NCBI RefSeq assembly: GCF_042661465.1
Contig: NZ_JBHSWE010000001.1
Location: 2,728,001 to 2,792,000 of the forward strand
Length of the DNA: 64,000 nucleotides
Source: Marinobacterium_A aestuariivivens
Lineage (GTDB): Bacteria > Pseudomonadota > Gammaproteobacteria > Pseudomonadales > Balneatricaceae
Direction: 5' to 3'
The translations under genes were made by a program, and so were the position numbers. This document shows, one piece after another, positions 32,136 to 41,596 of this stretch (positions within the stretch are counted from its first letter, which is position 1; each line of letters starts with the position of its first letter). The notes under the pieces were generated by a model. It was not told where the DNA came from and did no database searches. It saw only the letters and a program-made list of their open reading frames with translations.

Positions 32136-33544
32136 GTGACTCAGTCTACGTCCAATACCGCGGCCGTCGGTGCCGTATCCGGGGCCTCCGCCAAGCGCGG
32201 TTTCTGGTCCTCCCGCATGGCCTTCGTGCTGGCCGCCACCGGTTCCGCGGTCGGCCTCGGCAACATCTGGAAGTTCCCCTACATCACCGGCGAAAACGGC
32301 GGTGGCGCCTTCGTGCTGGTGTACCTGCTCTGTATCGCGGTGGTCGGCATCCCGATCATGATGGCCGAAGTGATGATCGGCCGTCGCGGCGGCCGCAGCC
32401 CCATCAACAGCATGCGCATCCTGACCGAGCGCGACCGGGTCTCGAGTCGCTGGCGCTGGCTGGCTATCGTCGGGGTGCTGGCGTCCTTCCTGATCCTGTC
32501 GTTCTACTCGGTGATCGGCGGCTGGGCGGTGTCCTATGTCGGCACCGCCGCCAGCGGCCAGCTGAGCGGCCAGAGCGCCGAGGTGATCGGTGCCATCTTC
32601 TCGGGACTGCTGGGCGACCCCGGCAAGCTGCTGATCTGGCACTCGGTCTTCATGGCCCTGACCATGCTGGTGGTGGCGCGGGGTCTGCGCGGCGGTCTCG
32701 AGCGTGCCGTGACCATCCTGATGCCGGCGCTGTTCGTGCTGCTGCTGTTGCTGGTGGGCTACTCGATGACCACCGGCCATTTTGGCCAGGCCGTGACGTT
32801 CCTGTTCCAGCCTGACTTCTCCAAACTGACCACCGAGGGCGTGCTGGTGGCCCTGGGGCATGCGTTCTTCACCCTGAGCCTGGGCATGGGCGTGATGATG
32901 GCCTACGGCTCCTATCTCAACAAGAATGTCTCGATCGCCAAGACCTCGATGCTCGTTTCGGTGATGGATACCGGCGTGGCACTGCTGGCCGGTCTTGCGA
33001 TCTTCCCGATCGTCTTCGCCAACGGCCTGGAGCCCGGCGCCGGCCCCGGCCTGATCTTCCAGACCCTGCCGCTCGCCTTCGGCCAGATGCCGCTGGGCAG
33101 CCTGTTCGGCACCCTGTTCTTCGTGCTGCTGGTGTTTGCGGCCTGGACCTCCGCGATCTCGCTGCTCGAGCCGCTGGTGGAATGGCTCGAAGAGCAGAAG
33201 GGCATGAACCGCCTGGTCAGCACCCTGGGTGCCGGCGGTGCCTGCTGGCTGCTGGGGATCGGCTCGATCCTGTCCCTCAACGAGTGGTCCGGCTTCGCGC
33301 CGCTGGGCATGTTCGCCGCCTTCGAGGGCAAGACCATCTTCGACCTGCTCGACTACCTGACCGCCAATATCCTGCTGCCGCTGGGCGGTCTGCTGGTCGC
33401 CGTCTTCGTCGGCTGGTTCATGGCCCGTCAGGCACTGGAAAACGAGCTGTCGCTGCGCGGCCCTGGTTCGGCCTCTGGTACGGCGTGCTGCGCTACGTCA
33501 CCCCGGTCGCCGTGGCCATCGTCTTCATTTACAACCTGGTGTGA
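32136..33544 (+). CDS. Sodium-dependent (neurotransmitter/amino-acid) symporter, NSS family (frameshift in assembly)
   Basis: An inner-membrane Na+-coupled transporter of the LeuT fold, about 470 aa, with the first-helix signature ATGSAVGLGNIWKFPYITG-like (here ATGSAVGLGNIWKFPYI), and about 11-12 membrane helices. The frame is lost at three C (33461-33463); a fourth C gives ELSLRGPWFGLWYGVLRYV and a stop at 33542-33544. The start is GTG 32136 with GGAGAG upstream. Its place behind ior and the amino-acid dehydrogenase suggests aromatic or branched-chain amino-acid uptake. Confidence 0.9.
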
Positions 33545-33559
33545 CGGGTTAAGTGTCAC

Positions 33560-33639
33560 CGTAGGGTGCTGCTGAGCGACAGCGAAGCGCACCGAGACCG
33601 ATGGTGCGGTTCGCTCCGCTCACCGGCACCCTACAATCC
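33560..33639. repeat. Dispersed repeat, GTAGGGTGC type
   Basis: GTAGGGTGC and GCACCCTAC are inverted ends; the interior holds CGAAGCGCACCG and CGGTTCGCTCCGC. It separates the convergent symporter and corA genes. Confidence 0.7.
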
Positions 33640-33678
33640 TTCACGCCGTTGCGCGTCACCCGTCACGCGTCACCCCAG

Positions 33679-34626
33679 TCACAGCCACCCCTTGCGCTTG
33701 AAGTACGTATAGGTCCCGGCAGCGCTGGCGACCATCAGTCCGATCGCCATCGGGTAGCCCCAGCGCTGGCTCAGTTCGGGCATCACCGCGAAGTTCATGC
33801 CGTAGATGCTGGCGATCAGCGTCGGCGGCAGGAACATCACCGCCGCGACCGAGAAGATCTTGATGATCTTGTTCTGCTCGAGATTGGTGAAGCTCATGGT
33901 CGCGTCGAGCATGAAGTTGACCTTGTCGAACAGGAACTGGGTGTGGGGCAGCAGCGACTCGATATCCGCCAGCATCTGCTTGATCTCGCGGCGGTTGTCC
34001 TTGCTCAGGCGTTCGGCATCGTAGCGCTGCAGGAAACGCAGCGAGCGCTGGGTATCGAGCAGGCTCAGACGGATCTTGCCGTTGGCATCCTCCTGGCGGG
34101 TGATCAGCCTCAGAATGGCGTCGAGCTGCTCGGTCTCGAACACCTGGTCCGAGACGTTTTCCAGGATGGTGTAGACGTCCTCGATGGCGTCGGAGAGATA
34201 GTCGACCTTCAGCGCGAACAGCTGCAGCAGCATCTCCAGCGGCCCGGTGGCCTGGATGCGCTCCTGGCGCAGGTACTGGCGCAGCAGCCGGAACAGGCTC
34301 AGATCCTCCTCGCGGACGCTGATCAGCAGGTTTTCGCGCAGGTTGAAGGAGACGTTGAAGGTGCGCAGGTCCTGACCGACCTTGTGCGGGAACAGGGAGT
34401 TGATATGGATGCCGTCCTGGTCGACGAAGAAGCGGGACGAGGCTTCGATCTCGTCGATATCCTCCTGCCCCGGCAGTTCTCCGACGAACTGGTCATTGAG
34501 CCAGCCGCGCTCGGTTTCGTCCGGCTCCAGTGCATCGACCCAGACCGCGCCCTCGGGCAGCCGTTCATCGGCCCCGATCGGCGTCTTGCGCAGACGGTTG
34601 TGTTCCAGTTGGTAGGCTGCCAGCAT
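33679..34626 (-). CDS. corA: Magnesium/cobalt transporter CorA
   Basis: A homopentameric divalent-cation channel of the inner membrane. It is 315 aa, with a large cytoplasmic funnel domain, long helices (EDANGKIRLSLLDTQRSLRF) and two C-terminal membrane helices carrying the selectivity motif IYGMNF. The C-terminal KRKGWL fits the family. The ATG at 34626 gives normal length. An inverted repeat follows upstream. Confidence 0.95.
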   Translation of the reverse strand: MLAAYQLEHNRLRKTPIGADERLPEGAVWVDALEPDETERGWLNDQFVGELPGQEDIDEIEASSRFFVDQDGIHINSLFPHKVGQDLRTFNVSFNLRENLLISVREEDLSLFRLLRQYLRQERIQATGPLEMLLQLFALKVDYLSDAIEDVYTILENVSDQVFETEQLDAILRLITRQEDANGKIRLSLLDTQRSLRFLQRYDAERLSKDNRREIKQMLADIESLLPHTQFLFDKVNFMLDATMSFTNLEQNKIIKIFSVAAVMFLPPTLIASIYGMNFAVMPELSQRWGYPMAIGLMVASAAGTYTYFKRKGWL

Positions 34627-34664
34627 CGCGCGACCAAGCTCCCTGTCGTTCGTTTCGACAGATT

Positions 34665-34699
34665 ATATAAACCCGGCCAACAAATTGCCGGGTTTATAT
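34665..34699. other. Inverted repeat upstream of corA
   Basis: ATATAAACCCGGC (34665-34677) and GCCGGGTTTATAT (34687-34699) are 13-base perfect arms around 9 bases. It could be part of the corA 5' leader or a terminator. Confidence 0.6.
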
Positions 34700-34732
34700 C
34701 GCCGCCGCGGCCTGCACCGTCGCTTCTACCGG

Positions 34733-34858
34733 TGTAGGGTGCTGGTGACCGCCATGGATGGCGGAAGGCCGCCCGGCGGAAATCCTGAAGTTGCAGGAGC
34801 AAACTTCAGGGAAGCGAAGCGCACCGCAGAAGCGCGCCGCACCGCAAAGGTGCGCCGC
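34733..34858. repeat. Composite of dispersed repeats
   Basis: GTAGGGTGCTGGTG is followed by ACCGCCATGGATGGCGGAAG, an internal CTGAAGTTGCAGGAGCAAAC/TTCAG hairpin, and GAAGCGCACCGCA units. It combines the two common repeat types of the window, directly after the ytoQ stop codon. Confidence 0.6.
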
Positions 34859-35302
34859 TTACTTGCCCTGGGTTACGTAACGCAGAATCTCGACCACCTG
34901 TTCAGGCTCCTGGGCCCAGGCCATGGCCGCCGCGTCGACTTCCTTCAGCGGGTGGATAATATCGGCATCGTGCAACGTGATATAGGGTGTCCCCAGCGCG
35001 GCGAGATAGCCGGCATCGAAGGCGGCATTCCACTGCTTGTACTGGCTGCCGAAACGCACGACGGCGATATCGGCGCTTTCGATCAGGGTCTTGGTGCGGA
35101 TGGCGTTGACCTTGGAAGACTTGTGGTCGCGCCAGAACGGCTTGTCCTCGGCGCCGAGGTGATCGCCGGCGGCATCGGAGGAATCGTGGTCGGTGTTGGG
35201 GCCGACGAACTCGACCGGCAGATCCAGCTTGTGGCAGCCGTCCTGGATGCGCTCGCGCCAGTCGGTATGGATTTCACCTGAGAGATAGACGGTCCAGATC
35301 AT
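34859..35302 (-). CDS. YtoQ family protein
   Basis: A 147-aa soluble protein that I recognise as the YtoQ family (nucleoside-deoxyribosyltransferase-like fold; function unknown). Landmarks are TVYLSGEIHTDWRERI, VEFVGPNTDHDSSD, and a conserved KVNAIRTKTLIESADIAVVRFG. ATG 35302 has AGGAGGT upstream; the frame extends to 35401 without similarity. It is monocistronic. Confidence 0.8.
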   Translation of the reverse strand: MIWTVYLSGEIHTDWRERIQDGCHKLDLPVEFVGPNTDHDSSDAAGDHLGAEDKPFWRDHKSSKVNAIRTKTLIESADIAVVRFGSQYKQWNAAFDAGYLAALGTPYITLHDADIIHPLKEVDAAAMAWAQEPEQVVEILRYVTQGK

Positions 35303-35490
35303 CGGAAACCTCCTGAATGGGTTTGTGTATACAAAATGTTGGCGTTTTGTGCATTGTCCCGGACATGGCCGGCAACTGCAACCCGAGGGCCGGTCACGCA
35401 ATCCCGGAATCTGGGCTAAGCTCGATTAACGGTGGGCGCCTGTGCCATATTCAGGTTTCCCCGGACGCACAGCAGCATGGATGGACAGAG

Positions 35491-35805
35491 ATGCAGTCGT
35501 TACTGATCATTACCGAAGTGTTGGGCTACGACGACCAGGCCGGATGTCTGCACGCCCTCTGTCACGATGGCCGTCAGTTGCAGGTGCAGTCCGAGCCCGG
35601 CCAGCGGGTCAACTGCGACACCCTGCTGGCCCAGCGCTGCCCTTTCTTCCTGCTCTGCGACCGCCCGCCCGAAGTCCTCGGCGATCTGCTGATGCTCTCG
35701 CCCCGCGCCCTGATCAGCGTGCCGCCGTTTTCGACCGAGGAGGTCGCGGCGATGCTCGACAGCGGTCAGGCGGAACAGGTGCTGGAGCAGGTGCTGGGAC
35801 GCTAG
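35491..35805 (+). CDS. Hypothetical protein (104 aa)
   Basis: A small soluble protein (MQSLLIITEVLGYDDQAG...) without a motif I can name. Codon use is typical of the host. A purine-rich GACAGAG lies ahead of ATG 35491. The C-terminus (SGQAEQVLEQVLGR) is echoed in the debris at 54502-54549 (CTCGACAGAAGCCAGGC...GAGCAGGTGCTGGG), hinting at a partial duplicate there. Confidence 0.65.
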   Translation: MQSLLIITEVLGYDDQAGCLHALCHDGRQLQVQSEPGQRVNCDTLLAQRCPFFLLCDRPPEVLGDLLMLSPRALISVPPFSTEEVAAMLDSGQAEQVLEQVLGR

Positions 35806-35932
35806 TCCAGTCGCCCGAAATAATAAGTGCCTGCCGGGCCGGCGCATCGGGAAAACTGGCCTTTCAGGCTTCCATACAGGCGTTGGGCGTCTATGCTTCG
35901 CAACGCCTGAACCTGGACATGAGGAACGCGAG

Positions 35933-36292
35933 ATGAACCTGGCGAATATTGTTCAACGTGGTTGGGACGCGGTTGCGGCTGCGGATTTCGATGCCCTGGT
36001 CGCCGACTATGAGCAGGACATGACATTCATCATGCCCGGGCAGGCCAACGTGCTTGAGGGAAGGCAGGCGTTTCGCGCTGCACTGGACGGCTTGGATCGG
36101 ATTCTTCCGCCGGGCTTCGAAATAACGGGCCTTCGTCAGCTCGAAGGTGCCAACGAAGTCGTCTCGATAGTCGAGTGGAAGTCCGAGAAGGTAGCGGGCT
36201 CACAGCTTTCGGTTTTGTTCAGGTTCAGGGGTGACAAGATCTTTGAAGAGCGCTGGTTCATCGACACCGAGCAGTGGAAGAGTGCGTTTTAA
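35933..36292 (+). CDS. NTF2-like/SnoaL-like protein
   Basis: A 119-aa protein with the alpha+beta-barrel pattern of the SnoaL/NTF2 superfamily: an N-terminal helix (IVQRGWDAVAAADFDALVAD), a PGQANVLEGRQAFRAAL stretch and a terminal FEERWFIDTEQW strand. Such proteins are ligand-binding or isomerase-like; no substrate can be inferred. ATG follows GAGGAACGCGAG. Confidence 0.75.
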   Translation: MNLANIVQRGWDAVAAADFDALVADYEQDMTFIMPGQANVLEGRQAFRAALDGLDRILPPGFEITGLRQLEGANEVVSIVEWKSEKVAGSQLSVLFRFRGDKIFEERWFIDTEQWKSAF

Positions 36293-36419
36293 GGTTGCCG
36301 CGATATGCCAGACCCTTCGTTCATACGTGGGTACGTTCGGGCCAGGCGTTAGGGTGCCTGGCTGGCTATAGAAAGTCGGCGCAACAGCAGGTCAGCGAAA
36401 ATCAAACAGGGACGGAGAA

Positions 36420-37033
36420 TTGAAGAGTCCGAAAAAGTTCTGGGACAAGGCCGCGCCCCGTTACGCCAAAAGTCCGATTCGGGACGAGAAAAGCTATAAA
36501 AAGAAGCTGGCAATCACGCAGGAATACTTCCGGCCCGACTGGTCCGTGCTGGAGTTCGGCTGCGGTACCGGCAGCACGGCCATTATTCATGCGCCCCACG
36601 TCAAGCATATTGTCGCGACCGATATATCGGAAAAGATGCTGGATATCGCCGGCCGGAAGGCGCGGGATGCAGGCGTTGAAAACATCAGCTTTCGCCAGGG
36701 CACCCTGGAGAGCCTGGAGTTGGAAGCGGAAAGTTTTGATGCCGTGCTGGGACTCAACATCCTGCATCTGCTGGAGGATGTGGAGGCGGCCATTGCCAGA
36801 GTATATGAATTGCTGAAACCAGGCGGCATCTTTGTTTCCAGCACCGTGCTGATCGCTGAGGTGAAGCTCCGCTGGCGGTTGTTGATTCCGGTGATGCAGT
36901 TCCTGGGCTTCGCCCCCATGTGAGTCGTTTCGACAGGCAGGAGCTGCTGTCCATGCTGACCCATGCCGGCTTTAGCATCGATTACGAGTGGCAGCCGGGG
37001 GCGGAATCGGTTTTTGTGATCGCCAGGAAGTGA
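36420..37033 (+). CDS. Class I SAM-dependent methyltransferase (frameshift in assembly)
   Basis: A ~204-aa methyltransferase with the SAM-binding motif VLEFGCGTGSTAI, ATDISEKMLDIA, and GLNILHLLED. The frame is lost at five C (36913-36917). One more C gives GFAPHVSRFDRQELLSMLTH and continues to a natural stop at 37031-37033, completing the Rossmann fold. The start is a TTG at 36420 with GGACGGAG upstream. The substrate is unknown. Confidence 0.82.
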
Positions 37034-37192
37034 AGAGCAGCCGCCCCGGGCGTTCACCCCCGCGGCGGTTGCCCTCAATGCATCAGGAAGAAAGGCATCG
37101 TCAAAGCGCGCGCATCGGGGCGCCTGCGGGGTGTACAGGGTTCCTGTTCGGCTATCCTGTATGAAAATCCTCTGATACCGGTCGAGAGCGCA

Positions 37193-37654
37193 ATGTTGAG
37201 TCTGGAAAACCCGGTGTTCGCCAGCTACCTGCTGGCCGCTTCGATCATGTTGCTGAAGCTCATGCTGCAGCCATGGATGACCGTCGTTCGAATGATGACA
37301 GTACGGGGCGGCTTTCGCAGCCCGGAAGACGCCAGGCGGAGCCCGCTCAACCCGACGCCCGATGCCGCCCAGCTCGAGCCGAACGAGTATGTCGAACGGT
37401 CTCGGCGCATGAACCTGAATGACCTGGAGAGTATCCCCGGCTTCCTGATTGCCGGGTTTCTGTTCGTGCTCACCGATCCGCCACTGTTACTGGCACAGGT
37501 ATTGATATGGGTGTACGTCCTGGCCCGGGCCGCACACTTTATTGCCTATTTGACCGCACAGCTGCATGACGTCCGTGCAACCTTCTGGACCTTCAGCTCC
37601 CTCCCGGTCATCGCCATGGTCGTCTACATGCTCTTCCGGGTTCTTGCTGCCTGA
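37193..37654 (+). CDS. MAPEG-family membrane protein
   Basis: A 153-aa, four-helix membrane protein of the MAPEG family (membrane-associated eicosanoid/glutathione metabolism). It is close to the MGST1/mPGES-1 branch, with NEYVERSRRMNLNDLESIPG and the ARAAHFIAYL motif. In bacteria these are putative membrane glutathione transferases. A second, different MAPEG gene lies at 59820-60230. Confidence 0.82.
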   Translation: MLSLENPVFASYLLAASIMLLKLMLQPWMTVVRMMTVRGGFRSPEDARRSPLNPTPDAAQLEPNEYVERSRRMNLNDLESIPGFLIAGFLFVLTDPPLLLAQVLIWVYVLARAAHFIAYLTAQLHDVRATFWTFSSLPVIAMVVYMLFRVLAA

Positions 37655-37689
37655 ATCCCTGCCTTCGGGTATGACGGGCGCAGAGCCGC

Positions 37690-38855
37690 TCAGCCCAGGA
37701 TGATGTGGGGCAGGAAGCGGGACAGGTCCTGGGTGATCAGGCTCTTGTCCTCGCGAATGGAAATGCCCGCCGGTTTGTCGTCGACCAGCCAGGACCCGAT
37801 CAGGGTGTAGTTGTCGCCGAACCGGGGCAGCGGGCAAAAGCCCTGGTAGATAAAGCCCTCCTCGCCGTAGGGGCCGTCACTCTGATGGACCACTTCGCCG
37901 CCCTGCAGCACGCTGATATTGGCCCCTTCCCGGGAGTAGACCGGCTTCCTCACCAGGCGGGTTTCGGCGGCGCCGCCGACTTCATCCTCGAAATAGGCCG
38001 GCAGCAGGTTGGGGTGATTCGGAAACATCCGCCACAGCATCGGCAGCAGCGCCTTGTTGGACAGGATGCACTTCCAGACCGGTTCGAGGAAATTGACGCC
38101 CGACGTCATGATCAGGTCGCCGTAGGCTTCGCGCTGCATGAACTCCCAGGGTAGAGCTTGAACATCCAGGTGATGACCCGGTCATCGAGATCGGTCAGCC
38201 AGCCGCCTTCGCCGTGGCCGAGGTCTTCGACGAAGATCAGCCGGGTGTCGATACCGGCCTCTTTGGCGCAGTCCTGCAGATAGGTGATGGTGCCGAGGTC
38301 CTCGTCCGTGCCCTTGCAGCAGCTGAGGTGAAGCCGCTGGCCCGGGTAACGCGTCTTCAGCTCGGCGAATCGCTGCACCAGTTTCTCCTGCAGCGAGGTG
38401 AACTGGTCGGCGGCCCGGGGCAGGGCGCCGCGGTCCACCTGCTGCTGCAGCCAGAGCCAGGACCAGAAGGCGCTTTCGTAGACGGAGGTGGGGGTGTCGG
38501 CGTTGTTTTCCAGCAGTTTCGCCGGCCCGGTGCCGTCGTACGCCAGGTCGAGGCGGGAGTAGAGGCTGGGCTCCTGTGCCTGCCAGGAGCGGGCGATGTG
38601 GTCCCAATAGGTTTCGGGAATGCAAAAGCGCTGCATGAGCTCTTCGCTGCGCACCACCCGGTCCACCACCTCCAGGCAGAGGCCGTGCAGTTCGGCCGTC
38701 GGCGTCTCGAGGTGATCCTCGATCTGCTTCAGGCTGAACTGGTAATAGGCGCTTTCGTCCCAGTAGGCCTCCCCGTACAGGGTATGAAAGTGGAAACCGA
38801 ACTCGTCGGCGGTACGCCGCCAGTCCGGGCGTTCGGCGATCGGGATTCTCAGCAT
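37690..38855 (-). CDS. yjfC: Glutathionylspermidine synthase-like ATP-grasp protein YjfC (frameshift in assembly)
   Basis: The last gene of the yjfIJKLMC operon; an ATP-grasp protein of the GSP_synth family, about 388 aa (LLENNADTPTSVYESAFWSW, VYSREGANISVLQGG). In E. coli YjfC and YgiC share this fold but their reaction is not established. On the coding strand the frame breaks at three C (plus 38149-38151). A fourth C gives KLYPWEFMQREAYGDL and joins the two halves. It follows yjfM by 3 bases. Confidence 0.88.
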
Positions 38856-38858
38856 CGA

Positions 38859-39497
38859 TCAGCCACCCCAGCTCGAGCGGCTACTGCCCCAGGAGGCTTT
38901 GGCGGCAGCCTTGGAACCGAAGCCGCCGCGGGACAGTGTCCGGGTGACGGCCGGTTTGGGCTTGAAGGCGTCACGATCGACTTTCACCGTGGTGAACTTG
39001 CCCGGACGCACCTTGCCGTACAGGGTGCCGTCGCTGCCGTAGTAGCCGCCGTAGAGGCGTCCGTAGCCGGTAAACACCGGTGTCGAGTAGCGGCAGCCGC
39101 CGTAGCTGGCGTAAGCGCCCGGCGGGCAGCGGCGACGGTCGTCGAGGTCATCCAGCACGTTGGCGAGCATGAAGCCGGCCAGCGCGGGCATGAACCAGTT
39201 GTTGCCGTTGCTGACGCACTGGCCGAACTCGGCCTCGCAGTCGTTTTCGGTGCGAAACTTCGGCGCCGTTTTGGCCGCTTCGGCGACGGCCTGCCGGTAG
39301 GCCGCCTCGCAGACCTCGACATGCTCCGGGTAGTCGGTCTTGCAGGCATCGGTGCTGGGATAGATTTTGGCTTCGGTGTTGTCGTTGCCGCACCCGGTCA
39401 GGGCGATGGCGCCGCCGACCAGGGTGGCGAGCCGGGTCAGCTGGAAGGCCGGTTTCTTGCGCATCCGGTTCAGGTCGATGAATGCTGTTCTCTTCAT
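38859..39497 (-). CDS. yjfM: DUF1190 lipoprotein-like protein (YjfM/YgiB family)
   Basis: A 212-aa exported protein. The N-terminal signal has a lipobox (GAIALTGC, Cys37 by my count). The mature part is Cys-containing (ACKTDYPEHVEVCEAAY), then a Gly/Tyr-rich region (YGRLYGGYYGSDGTLYG) and a Gly/Ser-rich tail. YgiB/YjfM family members pair with YgiC/YjfC, as here. ATG 39497 (MKRTAFIDLNRMRKK) is the start. Confidence 0.88.
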   Translation of the reverse strand: MKRTAFIDLNRMRKKPAFQLTRLATLVGGAIALTGCGNDNTEAKIYPSTDACKTDYPEHVEVCEAAYRQAVAEAAKTAPKFRTENDCEAEFGQCVSNGNNWFMPALAGFMLANVLDDLDDRRRCPPGAYASYGGCRYSTPVFTGYGRLYGGYYGSDGTLYGKVRPGKFTTVKVDRDAFKPKPAVTRTLSRGGFGSKAAAKASWGSSRSSWGG

Positions 39498-39516
39498 GTC
39501 CTTGCCCCTCCCCAGA

Positions 39517-39933
39517 TCAGTAGGACATGCAGGCGGCATTGAGCAGGCCGATCGATACCGACACGAAGCCGACCATGATGCCGGCCGGGACCTCGTCCTG
39601 CTCGATGCGCTCGACGATCTTCGGCATAAAGCCGAAGCGCACGATGGCGAACGCCAGCAGCTGGGCGACCAGTGCCACCAGCGCCCAGATGGCGAAGTCG
39701 ATCAGGCCGACGGAGTTCGAGGCCGCGCCGGCCAGTGCGATCGAAAAGCCCAGAATGGCGCCGCCGAAGGCCCAGGACGCGGCCGTGCTTTTCTGATCCT
39801 TGATCAGCTGCCATTCGTCATGGGGCGTGACCAGGGCATAGAGGAATTTGAACAGCAGCAGCGCCACCAGGCTGAGGCCGAAATAGAGTGCAAAGGCGGC
39901 CAGACCGGCCAGCGACTGGGTGATAGCATCCAT
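39517..39933 (-). CDS. yjfL: DUF350 membrane protein (YjfL-like)
   Basis: A 138-aa inner-membrane protein with four hydrophobic helices (ALYFGLSLVALLLFKFLYAL first) in DUF350 pattern. It sits between yjfK and yjfM with 18-19 bases on each side. Function in the operon is unknown. Confidence 0.88.
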   Translation of the reverse strand: MDAITQSLAGLAAFALYFGLSLVALLLFKFLYALVTPHDEWQLIKDQKSTAASWAFGGAILGFSIALAGAASNSVGLIDFAIWALVALVAQLLAFAIVRFGFMPKIVERIEQDEVPAGIMVGFVSVSIGLLNAACMSY

Positions 39934-39951
39934 GACTTCTGTCTCCTTCTG

Positions 39952-40601
39952 TTAGCTGATCACTTCGAAATCCGCCTGGCTGAGGTTGATTCCGGTGCTC
40001 AGGACCAGGCAGCGATCGGGGTGGTTGTCGATAATCTTTTCTTCGCCGCTCACCAGCAGGAATTCGAACAGGTCGTCGCCGAGATCCAGTTCGTAGAGCA
40101 TGACGAACTGATCGGTTTCGCCTGCGGGCTCGTCGAGGGTATGGGTTCGCTCGGTCATGGCGACCGGCGGATTTTCCCCGTGGCCTGCCAGACACGCTTG
40201 AACCTTTTGCCTTCGCATTCGAACTCGGGCTTGCTGATGCCGGCGGCGAGCAGTGCATTCCAGTCCGCTTCAGTGCCGACGCCGCGGGTGTCGTAGAAGT
40301 GGAAAAGTTTGACGTCGCTGACGTGCTCATCGCCCATGCCGCCCGAGAGGGCGACCTGAATGAAGGCATCGTCGTCGGTATAGTAGCGCAGCAGGGTGCT
40401 GGACTGGTCCAGCCTGACGATCCCCAGCGCCTGGATCATCTGGACCCGGGCGATATTGTCGGTGATCAGGCGGTCGTCGAGCAGTCGCAGGCGCAGCTCG
40501 TTGAGCTCGACGCTGCCGCCGAGCCTCAGCCCCAGCACTTCGGGGTACTCGGACGCCGCCGCTTTGCCGGGGCGGGACTTGGATTTTAGCCAGCTGAACA
40601 T
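39952..40601 (-). CDS. yjfK: DUF2491 protein (YjfK-like; frameshift in assembly)
   Basis: A soluble ~217-aa protein of the DUF2491 family. The N-terminal part (MFSWLKSKSRPGK... LRLGGSVELNEL) and the C-terminal part (TERTHTLDEP... DDLFEFLLVSGEEKIIDNHP) lie in different frames. The break is at four G on the coding strand (plus 40176-40179); a fifth gives VWQATGENPPVAMTER. It is separated from yjfJ by a 264-base region with several hairpins. Confidence 0.82.
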
Positions 40602-40629
40602 CTTGGTGTCTCCCGGTTACTAACCTGGC

Positions 40630-40806
40630 ATGCAAATAGGTTCCCTACCTATTTGCATATCACGCCACGGAAACGGGCGCAGGTGCGCGAACATGCTGGT
40701 TTCCGTGGCGTTCGCATTGGCCTGCGGCCAATGATGAAGCATCCCTGCTTCATGTATTAACCCGCCAGGTCAATAAATGACAGCGGGGCCCGAAAGGGGC
40801 CCCTTT
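40630..40806. repeat. Array of perfect hairpins between yjfJ and yjfK
   Basis: Five inverted repeats occur in a row: ATGCAAATAGGT/ACCTATTTGCAT (40630-40658), GCCACGGAAAC/GTTTCCGTGGC, ATTGGCC/GGCCAAT, ATGAAGCA/TGCTTCAT and GGGGCCC/GGGGCCC (ending 40802). No reading frame is apparent. It lies inside an otherwise tightly packed operon. Confidence 0.75.
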
Positions 40807-40865
40807 TCCGCAACGACGGCTGTTGGCCTCGCCGGCCGCAAGCCGTGCGGCGTTCTCCGCGTTCA

Positions 40866-41561
40866 TCAGGACGACTGCTGTTTCGCCTTGAGGCGGGCCA
40901 GGATGTCGCTGGCGCCGCCGCTGTTGCCGGTAATGCCGGCACTTTTCAGGCGCGCCTTGAGATCGCTGCCGTCTTCTGCGGACGCCATGTCCCGTGCCGC
41001 CTCGATTTCCGCGCCGCGCTGGGCCTGGTTCTTCTTGATGCGTTCCAGCGACTCGGACGCGGTTTTCATCTTCGAGTTCGCGCTCAGGTGACGGGACGAG
41101 AGGCTTTCCTGGGCTTTCTGCACCGACGCGGTCGCCTTGACGGTATCGACCTGCTGCTGCATCAGCCGCAGGTTGTTTTTCGAGTCCTTCAGATCCTTGC
41201 GCAGCTGCGCCACCGAAGCGGAGACCTGGTCGAGAAACTGCTTTTCGGTCTCGAGCTGGGTTTCGAATTCGGCTATTTTCTCGGCCACTTCCAGTGCCAG
41301 GGCCTCGTCGCCCTTTTCCATGGCCTGAACGGCATAATGCTCGTGCTCGGCGATGGCCGCGTTGAGGTCTGCGATTTTCCCCTGGGCCAGTTTTTCCTTG
41401 GCGACGATCGTCGTCAGTGCCTGTTCCGACTTGCGGATCTCGCCCTTCGTCTGGCGCATCTCCTCGTCGAGAATGGTCAGGGCCTGGGAATCCGCGGCCG
41501 CTTCGGCAGCGTGATTGATATTGCCCCGCAGGGCTGTGAACAACTTGGTCCAAACGCTCAT
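40866..41561 (-). CDS. yjfJ: PspA/IM30-family protein (YjfJ-like)
   Basis: A 231-aa, almost wholly coiled-coil protein (heptads through about 25-190, e.g. EMRQTKGEIRKSEQALTTIV) with the MSVWTKLFTALRGNINHAAE start seen in PspA/YjfJ proteins. The family remodels or protects membranes under envelope stress. The tail ends in ASDILARLKAKQQSS. It is preceded by yjfI at 35 bases. ATG 41561 has GGGAGACATTCC upstream. Confidence 0.92.
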   Translation of the reverse strand: MSVWTKLFTALRGNINHAAEAAADSQALTILDEEMRQTKGEIRKSEQALTTIVAKEKLAQGKIADLNAAIAEHEHYAVQAMEKGDEALALEVAEKIAEFETQLETEKQFLDQVSASVAQLRKDLKDSKNNLRLMQQQVDTVKATASVQKAQESLSSRHLSANSKMKTASESLERIKKNQAQRGAEIEAARDMASAEDGSDLKARLKSAGITGNSGGASDILARLKAKQQSS

Positions 41562-41596
41562 GGAATGTCTCCCTGTATCGTTAAAGCAGATGCGGT

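Noticed and set aside
38214..39542. 442-aa plus-strand open frame
   Set aside because: It is antisense to yjfC and yjfM, both recognised families with conserved operon order.
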